Shown one piece after another: positions 34,869 through 45,490 of a DNA stretch of 64,000 nt; the stretch's first letter is position 1, and every line of letters begins with the position of its first letter. The position numbers and the translations under genes are program-made. The notes below the pieces were generated by a model. It was not told the DNA's origin. It made no database searches and saw nothing but the letters and a program-made list of their open reading frames with translations. Source of the DNA: Coptis chinensis (Eukaryota > Streptophyta > Magnoliopsida > Ranunculales > Ranunculaceae); NCBI GenBank assembly GCA_015680905.1, contig CM027381.1:14981501-15045500 (forward strand), given 5' to 3'.

Positions 34869-36226
34869 TGATAGTCATAAAAATAGTTGTTTACCCTACT
34901 AATGCTAAAGAAACAATACTAAAAGTAACTAAACTATTCTTACGTACGTTTAAATCAAAGTTTTACTCTCAAACATGGCTTTGCAATATAACAAGGGTAA
35001 AAATACGTTCCACTCCTAGTTTATTAGACCTAAACGAATTCCGCATGGCAAACAATAAAACAACACGAGAGTAATGAATTGAAATAGAACTAATGGTAAA
35101 AATTGAATTTAACTATATTAATTTAAACTAAACAATAGAATATATTTGATGAATATGGAAGATAAAATAGATGGAGTTGAATCCACTTTAATGATTTCCT
35201 AATCATGCTAGCATAAAGTTTGTTGCAAACCTTAATCTTTACGTTTAAACACGAGGTTTAAACATAAAAGTTAGGCCTTTAATGATCCCTAATTACTTAT
35301 GGTATCTCTAGTCATATAATAATTAACATGAAAGGAAGTTTAAACCCATTCTCATGGCAGATTAACTATCCTCTAGCATAGGTTAATTCAACTTATTCTA
35401 AGTAGAGAACCCTAGGCTTGAAGCTCTTTTAGCAACTACTCTACACTAACATAAATCAAGTCCTCATCAAAGCTTCAATTAAACCCCTCTAATTGAGGTT
35501 TAGCTATGAATCATTAAACTATCATATAATAAAGAATAAGAAGAAAACATAATGTAAAGAATAACTTGTATTAGAATAAGAACTTGAAGTGTTTAATGGT
35601 GGCTTAGGCTAAAAACATAAACCCTAAAAACTATATTAAACTATGGGGGAAGAGATCGAAGAAGAGATCCCCAAACCTCTTTATAAAACAAAGGTTTATA
35701 TTACAATTTCGTGCATGGGCTTTGGAGCTGTGTTTTGGGCCACTAAATCAAACCCAAAACCTAAATACTTAAGTCCAAAAGGGTTCTCTCTGCTGGAATT
35801 TATTGTAATACCTTTTTCATCCACTTTTACTACTCTTATTGGGTCAGGATCTGAACCATTCGAAAGCTCTTTCCGAGACGGTCGTTTTGATATATAATAG
35901 GCCCAATTCCAAGATCGAAGTCCAAAGATACGACCTACTGAAATTCTATTGACTTTTCTATTCTTTTTCTGCCCGAGTTTAGTTTGACTTTCCAGCTTTG
36001 ACTAGGCTTTTTCTCCTTGAAACTTGGGCTTTAACTATAGAACTTCTCAAGCAATCAATTTGACTCATTTCTCTCACAAAAGTGATGTATTTCTTTACAT
36101 ATTTGACTCTAAGATTTGAAATAGACAAAAGCAAGTAAATAGTATTAAACTCTTATTATTATAAGCATAATTGGCCTAAATGGAATACTATTAAGGGGTT
36201 TAAACTACAGTTTTGGGCTCTTATCA
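34869..36226 (-). repeat. Solo LTR of an Athila-like element with target-site duplication
   Basis: Read on the minus strand it starts TGATAAGAGCCCAAAACTGT, as the LTR at 26,945 does, and ends ...TTTTTATGACTATCA. Perfect 5 bp duplications CCACG flank it (34,864-34,868 and 36,227-36,231). No internal region or second LTR is present, so it arose by LTR-LTR recombination. Length is 1,358 bp. Confidence 0.9.
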
Positions 36227-36231
36227 CCACG

Positions 36232-37040
36232 CATGTTCGAAATGGGATGATTCATTAAAGGTATTTGAAGCTACTAAAATTTTGGAAACTCGTACTACAT
36301 GTTGAATGATAATCAATGATGAAAAAATGGAAATTAGGAGGTTAAGGCTTCAAATAAGAGACCTGTTGAATTTGCTACAAAGACCCATGTTTCTAATAAA
36401 AAAAGGAAAGTTAGTTTCTCCATGCCCACACTACAACTCCCCATCTTTCTAAATTTGAAAGTGTATTGCTAACAAATTGAACCAACAGACTCCAAAATCG
36501 GGTGGTTAGTTCACATGCTCGCAAGTCCTGTACCAAGACATTCAACTCTGGAAAAGGATCGGCTACTACCTCCTTCTTCAACTCAAAGGTTCAAAGAAAA
36601 ATATGCCTTCAGTATCAAAGTTGGTGTTATTAAAATAGGTTGTTGGTTGTTGAATTAGGAGTGTTAGGGTAAAATTTCGGTGGTGGTGTTCTGAAATTGT
36701 TGAGTGGAGGGGTTTAATTAGCGTGGAAATTTTTGGGCGGAAATTGGTTGCAGAAAGAAAACTGTTGTTGTTGGAAATAATAGGGTGTGGGGCATTATCG
36801 TCTTTTTGGAATTTTGGATTTCTGTTTTGCGCAACTTGAAGAGGCGTAGAATGGTTTTTATTTTTATCTTATGTTTTCGTTGTGCATTGGTCAAAGTGGC
36901 ATAATAATTTGGAAGGTTTCAAACTACGCCAGTTGAAGTGGCGTAGTATGTTTCAAACCATTGGATCAACAAATCCTACTCTTTATCCTTATAACACTAT
37001 TTTTTTAAAAAGAATACAGATAGGGAATCAAAAATATAGT
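36232..37040 (-). other. Retroelement debris, possible gag fragment
   Basis: On the minus strand 36,560-36,860 reads as an Asn-rich, stop-poor stretch (ISNNNSFLSATNFRPKIS) resembling the Asn-rich C-terminal part of Ty3-type gag. Weak; nothing else was seen. Confidence 0.25.
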
Positions 37041-37324
37041 TTCCACTTTATGCCATTCAATCTATCATATCATATGTACATGGAATTGGGTGAATTAAAA
37101 ACCTACTCCATATACACATCCAAATCAATGTAATCTCTATCACAACAACCTCCATTAATAAACAACCAAACCTTTGTGGACATAAGGTGAACCATGTAAA
37201 ATGCGCGTCTCTATTTATTGTATTGTACCACTAGCTAATCTCGCATTGTGTATGTTAATTTCATTTTAGAGATTAACATACTCAATTGATGTAATGCCCA
37301 TATCACTTAATTTGTGCATTTACA
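37041..37324 (+). repeat. LTR-like direct repeat, copy 1
   Basis: It aligns with 38,990-39,286 in the same orientation from TTCCACTTTATG to TTTACA, with small indels. A TG...CA unit can be drawn inside both copies, as for a short LTR. Confidence 0.8.
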
Positions 37325-38159
37325 TTTTGCGACGGTGCCATATGTAAATGCTAAATTTAGTCTTTATGACTTTGGTCTAGCATTACACCAAAATAATGAG
37401 TATTAGTTGGATGTGATTGAGAGGGGAAGGTGTTTGGGTGTTGGTACATAATTGCTACTCTTCTATGATAGAGAAGATGCCTAGATATCCACATGCTTGA
37501 GAGTGTGACCGGAATCAAGCCCATGTAGTTCTAAGGATGACTTTTATAGATGAAAGTCAATATAGAAGTATAGGAAGGCTATCTAATAATGTAGGACAAT
37601 AAGGATGGGTTCTATAGAGAATTAGGAATTTAAGGCTATCTAATTAGTAATTGCTTATTTGAGTTTAATTAGAATTAGTATTTTTTTTTTCTTGGTTATC
37701 AAGTATGGCTTATCTATATAAAGAGGCCAATGTAGTTTGTTTAGAATTCAATCAATAAACCAATTATCAAATTTCAAATCTCCAAAATCCTATTATACTT
37801 TTCTCCCTAACTTCTACAATTCTTCAAACTTCAATTCTTCTTCTTGATTCCATTCTCTCTTTTGAGGATCTCTGCATCCTTTCATCTCTTTCTAGACCCT
37901 TGTTCCCCATCAATAGTGTTGCCATGGTAAGAGTATGCAGGTGGTGGCTTGTGATTGGTGCCAAGTATGGTGATTTGTGTTAATAGTACAAAGTGTGGTG
38001 AAATAGGTGCATGTGGAGCAAGTCTTAAGACTATCCTGCTGAGGTCATGAGTGGAGTAGGTGCATGTGGAGCAAGTGTTAAGACTATGTTGTTGAGGTCA
38101 TGTTATTGAGATTATGTTGCTAAGATCAAGTTGGAAGATTAGGCCAATATGATATGCCA
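37325..38159. other. Sequence between the direct repeats, LTR-like promoter segment
   Basis: It contains a TATA-like box (CTATATAAAGAGGCC, 37,715) followed by a pyrimidine-rich leader (37,760-37,910), the layout of a plant copia-type LTR. No ORF was seen. Confidence 0.3.
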
Positions 38160-38566
38160 CGTGTCGCCTAAGGGTAAAGATGAATATATATGCCCTAAAC
38201 TGTCATACACGTTAGACACTCTCCAAAACTGTCAAGCAACAAGTTTGACACTCGCCTAGACTGTCATACGAGTTAGACACTCCACTAAAGCTCTCATATG
38301 GGTTCGACATGCCCTTAAATTATCTCATGTGTTACACAAATTGATAGCATTTACTAAAAAACACTATAAATATAGTAATAGCGCTAAGAAAAAATGCAAT
38401 TTAATTAATAGCATTTATTAGAAAACGTTATCATATCAATTGCGTTTTTTGCGGACAACGCTATCAATAAAAGCATAGCATCGTGTTTAATAGCGTTTTG
38501 TAAATGTTATCAAGTCAATTTCATAGCATTTTTCGCATGCTATCTATGAACTTTTTTGCAGTAGTG
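38160..38566 (-). mobile_element. Terminal fragment of a second CACTA-type element
   Basis: It ends TTTTTTGCAGTAGTG (38,566), the complement of a CACTACTGCAAAAAA terminus. Repeated AATAGCGTTTT / ATAGCATTT subterminal words precede it. The other terminus and a transposase were not found. Confidence 0.55.
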
Positions 38567-38989
38567 TCCAGGCTTAGAAAACACCAGGCTATGACCAACC
38601 ATATAGTTCACACCCTGCGTACCCTAATGTAAGGTCCAGAGTTTCGGCCAAGCTAAATGTGTTAACCCAAGAGCATCACAGTATGCTAGTCTAAGACCAT
38701 CACGATAAGTACGCTAACCTAAAGGCATCACAATATCTTGATCTAAAAGCGACACATCGTTCATCAATAAGTTTACCTAAGAGCATCACATCACCTGTTA
38801 GCTACAAGTGTTACAACTGCATATGATACATGTATTATATTTGTTTTACATACTACACCTACTACACCAAGTGGCGGCATACTATCAACGTAAGTTGACA
38901 CTTGTTACACCTACTACATCTCCAATAGCAATATAAAGGACACCCCTCCACACTCTCAAAGGGGGAGTATTACATCTCTATCTAATGGC
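38567..38989. other. Spacer ending in a polypurine-like tract
   Basis: Repeated words of the type AAGAGCATCACA occur at 38,670-38,790, and CAAAGGGGGAG at 38,957 lies just before the second direct repeat, where an LTR element would have its polypurine tract. Confidence 0.35.
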
Positions 38990-39286
38990 TTCCACTTTAT
39001 GTGTCATTCTATCATATCATATGTACATGAAATTGGGTAAATTATTATAAACCCACTCCATACACATCCAAATCAATGTAATCTCTATCACCACAACCTC
39101 CTTCAGCCTAATTTTGTGGACATTTGTGGACGTAGGCCGCCAATCATGGCCAAACCACATAAAATGCTTGTCTCTATTTATTGTATTCTACCACTAGACT
39201 AGCTAATCTCGCATTCTATGTGTTAATTTCATTTTAAACATACTCAATTAATATAATGCCCATATCACTTAATTTGTGAATTTACA
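38990..39286 (+). repeat. LTR-like direct repeat, copy 2
   Basis: Second copy of 37,041-37,324, preceded by the G-rich tract at 38,957. The pair and the 1.67 kb between them could be a small non-autonomous LTR element, or a local duplication. Confidence 0.8.
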
Positions 39287-40560
39287 CTATTTACTTATTG
39301 TTTTTGTATGTTTCAGGCTTTGAAGTTGAATAAATGTGAAAAAGATAATGTCGAGTATGCATAGAAAGAAGCTAAGAATATTGCTATGAGAAACCCATAG
39401 AAAAATAACAAGATTCATAAAGTCATGTCAAAGAAGTTAAGGAAAAGCCAACTCGGTAGATTTTAAGCTGAAAAGTCAACAAATCTTCCAATGGACCTAT
39501 ATTTCAGCTCAGGACTCAGATGAAGGCCCATTTTATATCAAAGTGGTGGGCTTGAAGAAAGCTATCCATTAACCAATGAAAGTAGACGAAAAGGCATAGA
39601 AACGTAAGAACAACACTTATGGCCTATTTGGACTTCTATGTAATTGACCCTAATGATATATTTTAGCCCATGAGCTAACCCCAAGATGTAACCCTACTTG
39701 GACAAGTCTTAATAAATTAATCTCTTTAGTCTTATGTTCTTCTCCTCTTCTTCTTCTTTGTGTTCTGCCTTCTTGATGGAAGGCTAATCTTCTCCTTCAA
39801 GGGAGGAGATGAAGTCGGTGTTTAGGATTCGGTGATTCTTCTTGTTCATGGTGTTCTCTAATCAGGTTATTATTAGTTATTTATGTTTTTAGTTATTAGT
39901 CACATTGCCCACACCAGGAGATAGAAGTATCGAATAGGGTTTATGTTTTGCAATATTAATATCATGCTAGTGTTCTTTACTTTTCTTCTAATAGTATAGT
40001 TCATTAGAGTTAGGGAAATATTCTTTGTGTTGCCCTAGAAGGGGTAGCTCAGGGAGTGGGTGCCTAAGGGAAGTATTCTTTGTGTTTGCCTTAAGTGGTG
40101 ATTCATTGAATCGATGCCTAATTAGGAAGTACTCTTTGATGTTGCTCTCGGTAATACATTGAATGACTGCCCGAGCTTACATAAAAGGAAAGAAGATATT
40201 AATAGCATAAACATAGGAACAATCTTAAGTAGAAATAAGTGTTAACGAGGTTTCGTCCAAGAAGACATCAACACTCGCTTGATTGCCTTATTGTAGTCTA
40301 CTTGTGAGAACAACCATGAAACAGAAGGTTGCGGATCAAAGGTATCGGTGGATTCAAATATCTTGAATTCCTTCTCATAGAATAAATCGCTAGTTTAGTT
40401 TAGCTTAATTAGCTTAGCATTAGTAATCCTCAAATCTCTACAACTACTGTTTTTAATCCCTCAAACCCCCTTTCCAATCCTGTCCTTATTCACAATACAA
40501 CTTAAAAGTGAAACGATATCCTACTCATCATTTACTCATAGAGGGATCATTAGGTTTTGA
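39287..40560 (+). repeat. Degenerate Ty3-type LTR or leader
   Basis: GCTGAAAAGTCAAC with CTTCCAATGG-type motifs and a glycine-less, stop-rich course resemble the 3' LTR at 27,180-27,330 in order. Later parts have repeated TTCTTTGTGTT(G/T)CC blocks (40,021-40,150). No ORF. Diverged, so boundaries are uncertain. Confidence 0.4.
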
Positions 40561-40789
40561 TCTCACATAATTTTGGTCAACGATATCCATCATCTATCAT
40601 CCATCATCCAGCTTACAATTCTCTTTACATCTCCATTCCATCTAAAACTAAGTCTGTCACTTTCCCTTATCATTTATCCTTTCAAGTTACTATATTTTCA
40701 TTAGTTCATTCAAGTGAATAGTTTTCATTCACTAGACTAATAGTTCCCAATGGAGAAATGCAAAAGATAAAAAAAATGGATTTTAACCT

Positions 40790-40966
40790 CGGACGTCACT
40801 GGACTAAGTTCTAAAGACAAAGCAGTGGACGCTGGGGACTTGTCAAATGCTACAAAAGAGGAGTCTGAAAAGAAACCAGTGGAGGAGTCAAGTTCTGAAG
40901 ATAAACCACTGGAGGAGCCTGGTGTGAAGGCAGATCGTAAAATGAAAGGAGTCATGATCGGATAGG
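40790..40966 (+). pseudogene. Exon-like Lys/Glu/Ser-rich fragment, unidentified
   Basis: The frame TSDVTGLSSKDKAVDAGD continues through KEESEKKPVEESSSEDKPLEE to a stop after MKGVMIG. Codon use looks protein-like, unlike the surroundings, but no start or partner exon was found and I do not recognise it. It may be a last exon or a captured fragment. Confidence 0.3.
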
Positions 40967-42500
40967 GACTTGATGGTCATCACTGGATATTCCTTTGTCC
41001 CACGTACGTAATACTTCATAATTTTTGTTCCATGATATCCATTCATTCTCCGTTTTCTAAGTTGAACCTATTAGCATTCTTGTCGCGTAGCATTTGACAT
41101 GGCAATATTCTTCAAGAATTACGTTCTTCTTTTTACACATATATTGTGCAATTCAAATTTCATACTTCACAGGAATGAACTTTAAGTGTTTGGTCTGGAA
41201 AGACAATGTGTGACATTTTATGTAGCCTATGTAGCCTACAACCTGCCTACCACATCATGCCCAGAATTCTTTGTCATTGATAGTGTTGTCAGCTGAGAAA
41301 GTCAAGTATATCTGCCTGGATGCCGTGCGAGTTAGCCATTCCTCCTCCAGTGATGCTTAAAAAATCACTTCTCTCTATTCTGGATACTGGTCAAGTCGGC
41401 TGCTGCCCTGAAAGAACTAAGACCACGTACAATAAAAACACATCAATAAACAAAATGATTTAATGCTCAAAATAGAGCTATATGCTAGTGAAAATAATAA
41501 TGAACGACACACTTCACCTGATCGAGAGTATCACTCTTCTGCTGTTGCAACAAGCAATTTGAGCATTTGCCGCCAGTGTAAGGGATAGAACCAGAAGCAA
41601 GTAGCAGGGAGGCGTTGCTCAATCTCTGCTGATGATGCTGACAATGTTTTAGACTCCTGGGTCTAAGAAGCTCACGTCGCTGTCCCATGACATCAAATTC
41701 ACGCGGGAATTAAAAGAATAGGGAGACAGCGCATGGAGGAACCAGCAGCTTGTACCATTCTTACATTCTTTGGAATAGGAAGCGTGGTGTTGGACAAGAT
41801 CGATAAAGTTTCTAATATTAAAATGAATATAGTTACTTCGGACAGTACAAATAAGGTTAAGTTTTGGGGAATCCATTATCCGGTATAGGGAATCAGCTCA
41901 TATGAGCTGATTAACACGACATACTGCGAAGAGCACTCCTATAGTCCTATGAGATGATTAACACAACATATTGTAAAAAAAATACAAAAGAATCTCAACA
42001 TTCTTTGACAAAAGTGCTGTATGTGCACTGGCAACATATAACATGAGACATTACTGATCCACAGTGGGAGAGCTTAGTATAATACAAAAAACTTAAAACA
42101 TTTTTTGACATAAACTTATATTTCAAGTGCATTCAAAACTTCTGTTAACTTTTTTCACACACAACCCTCCCACTGTATCCCTAGGCCAAAATCAATAGCA
42201 CTCAAATCCCTCCCATTGCAGTTTCTCTTTTTATTAACTTGACTTGTGAAATCCTTTTGGGGCAGCACATAGATCTGAAACCACTGAATCTGGTAGAAGC
42301 AGCGAGACCCATCTGTTGTTCTGAAGTTGTATGCCGTTGAACTAACCTGTGAACTAAATTTTGGGATAACATTTGAACATCAGAGTAGCAACCACAAGTC
42401 CACAGCAAGAAGCTAGGTGAGATTCACAGATGAATTGCTCAAGATGACTTTGCCATCAGCTCTAGAAATCCATGATTCCAACAGCTCAGATAATCCGAAA
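40967..42500. other. Intergenic, no gene recognised
   Basis: No convincing frame on either strand. The stretch nearest 42,500 may be 3' UTR of the minus-strand gene that follows. Confidence 0.4.
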
Positions 42501-42799
42501 GTAATAGCTTTATGCGATGCCTAGAAGCTTTGCTGCTTGATCAGCAGCACAACCTATTCCTTAAGCTTTGCCAGATGTTGCTTTACTTACTACTGCAAAG
42601 TTATAAAGTTCAGTCCAAAGTCACATATCAGATAGAATTAGAGAACAAGAGAACAAGAATAAACTTAACCGACCACAACAAGCAACATGGATTTGTCTTC
42701 ATTTGCAGTGGAGCTTTAGTTTGCTCTTGCAGCACCAGGATTACGGCCAAATTGTATGATCATTGGTTTGCCTTTGAACACATATCCGTTCACTAGGTT

Positions 42800-44828
42800 C
42801 TGCATTACTCGAGGACAAGAGGAAATAAAAGATAATAAATACATGAACACAAAGAAGTTTCCAAATAATAAGACTAAGAATGCTTTGATAGTAAAGAAGA
42901 AAGTGAAATTTATAATGGAAAACTCTCTCACGATTTGCATAATAAAAATCAGACAGGGGCACTTAGGCAGTTGGTTTTTACAGGCAGACATTCATATTTT
43001 TTATGGGGATAAATCTCTAAAAAGTTCATATACTATAGAACCTAAGCCACATTGACACACATGCGTGTCAGAGTCCGACACAGATTCGGAGTGTCCGACA
43101 CAGGAACACAACTATTAAAAACAGAAAACTATAACAATTCTTTAGTTACACAACTAATTCTTGGACTCAAAACCTTAGAAAGTGCTTCCTTACAAATAAA
43201 CAACGACGAAAGTGCCATATCATGGACTTGTAACTATGAAAATAGATTTATTTTCTTAGTTTTTTACGGTATAGAATAAACCCTAGTTTGAAAGCGTATG
43301 CACAACGTCTGACACGGATTTTTTTGAGAATATGAAGTATCCATGTTTCTTAGTATAGAACTCTTAATTCTAGCAATTTGCATGATTTTTTTCCAGTTAA
43401 TTACCAGATATCATTTATGACACCGTTTTGAATGGCGTAATAGAGAGTAGACACAAACAAAAAATTAAAAGGAAACCAAAGAACTTGCCACCCTATGGAA
43501 ATCCACCAAAGAGATAAGAGTTCAATTACTAGAACTCGCCACTCATCCGCCAAAGAGATAAGAGTTGTTGCACCAAGAAGAACTGATGCACTAGTGTGCA
43601 TAGAGATATGAACGTGACGCCGAAGAATCACAAACTGGTTGCATGTGAGCCACTACGGTTGTTGTGCACGACAACCGGACTTGAAACCCACAAATTTGAG
43701 AAGGGAGATGACAAGTTATCGGTTGTAATCACCCTGCAAATAATCAATAACAAGAACACACAAAGAGAAAACCTTTCTCACACAAACACTAGGTTTATTA
43801 ATAAACAACCAACTATGGCCGAAGGCCTACAACTCAATAAATATATAGACTAAAAGAACTATGAATTTAGAAGCTAGCCTTCTAATTCAAATATAGAAAC
43901 TAAAACAACTAATTTTAGGAATTAAAAATAAACCTAAAAATAACCTATGCTAAAAACACCAAAATAGCAATCAAACAAGCTTCTAAAAATCCCAAATAGC
44001 ATATGAACCAATTATGACTTAAAACAAGGGTGTCCAACCCTAGAATGCATCAAGAACTCCTTCTCAATAAAATTACTATAACTTCATTCAAAATACATTC
44101 CCCCTTCCAACACAAGTCTTGGAGAATTTATAACTAAATACAAACTTCGAATATGAAGAGACAAACATTAAAATTGATCATAATTTTCAGCTAGGTTCAC
44201 AGTCAAACCTGAACCTGCATAGGATGTCTCTCAATACATAACACACACCACTAGAAAGCTCATTAAGTCTAGTTTCCAACCCAATTTATGGTTCGCAAAA
44301 TGAAGGTTTATAGAGAAAGTTATGATCATTTTGCCATAATGTATCAAACTGAACTGCCAATCCGAATTACACTTTTTTGGGCTATTTCTTGGACTTTTGA
44401 TTGGATGCTTCGTCATTAATATATTTCATATTGATGTGGAGTTAACTAGGTACAACGAGTTGCATATTGCAAACCACCAATATATGTGCCAACGAGATGA
44501 ACCAGCGGCTTTGAATACCACCAAGGGACCACATCAAGATCAAATTCAAGAGTGGCACTAATTTTTTCTCTTGCAATTTAGGTACAGACAATTTCTTAAT
44601 ATTTTAAGAACTGAGACATTTACAGGGATCCAAAGTTTACAATTTTTACTCCAGATTTGCTATCTTTACATAAAGGATCCTTTTGCTTTCTTACCAACAG
44701 GATTAAAAAAATAAGGCTAGACGAAGAAAAATAAGAGAAAAAAATGAACCCGGAACCTTTATGGTCAAAATAATAATGCAAAACTGCCATTCTAGGAAAA
44801 CGAAATAATCAATCTCAAAGCAACATAC
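42800..44828 (-). other. Last intron of the U11/U12-65K gene, enlarged by repeats
   Basis: The intron lies between donor GTATGT at 44,828 and acceptor ATGCAG at 42,800. Most of it (43,420-44,420) matches, inverted, the dispersed repeat at 18,660-19,310. No independent gene was seen. Confidence 0.65.
43420..44420 (-). repeat. Dispersed repeat, copy B
   Basis: Inverted, diverged match to 18,660-19,310. It shares the TTGCCACCCTATGG-AAATCCACCAAAGAGATAAG region and the CACACACCACTAGAAAGCTC region. It is longer than copy A by a block at 43,560-43,860. Confidence 0.6.
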
Positions 44829-44879
44829 CAATGCACGGTGAGCAAGATCAACCGATGGAAATGTCACAAAAGCTTGCCC

Positions 44880-45490
44880 CTAGGAAGCACGGATAATGGA
44901 TCTGGCGACACGGATCACGACCACGACCCGATACGCTGGACCGCGACATTTTTCAAAAATATAGGATACAGATACGTCATGGATACGTTTGAATAATATA
45001 TATATATATATTTCACCAAATTCAAATTAAAATGGCAATTCTACTTCATAAAATGACCAATTCAAACACATTAAGCAGCAACTTTGTATAAGTGTATAAC
45101 ACTGCAAGCAAATGCCAACAAAAAGTTCAAAACAATACAATGGATTTGTCAATCAAGTTGTCCAACTTCAACTAAGTCATTTTCTACATCTTAATTCACT
45201 TCATCTTTATTCTCTTGCATCTCTTCTTATCTTGGATTTTATTTCACTTTTTTTTTTTTTGTTGAAGTTCCAAACAAAATTTGTGAGATTACTATTCCCA
45301 CGTATCCCCCGCGTATCCCCCACGTATCCCCCGCGTATCCCCCACGTATCGGAAAATAAAAAATTAATTAAAAAATCAGATACTCCAAATTGCGTATCCG
45401 ACACGTATTCGAGGCGTATCCGGGCGTATCCGGTCGGATACGTATCGGACACGGATACTTCACCCATATAGAAGTACCCGTGCTTCATAG
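44880..45490. mobile_element. 611 bp hAT-type MITE inside an exon
   Basis: The terminal inverted repeats are CTAGGAAGCACGGATA (left) and, as complement of the right end, CTATGAAGCACGGGTA. An 8 bp target duplication, GCTTGCCC, lies at 44,872-44,879 and 45,491-45,498. The interior has GC-rich CCACGTATCCCCCGCGTATC-like iterations near the right side and no ORF. An 8 bp duplication fits hAT superfamily insertion. Confidence 0.9.

Noticed and set aside
44900-45480. ORFs with TYPTGYARIRLEY-type repeats
   Set aside because: They fall inside the MITE and reflect its GTATCCG iterations.
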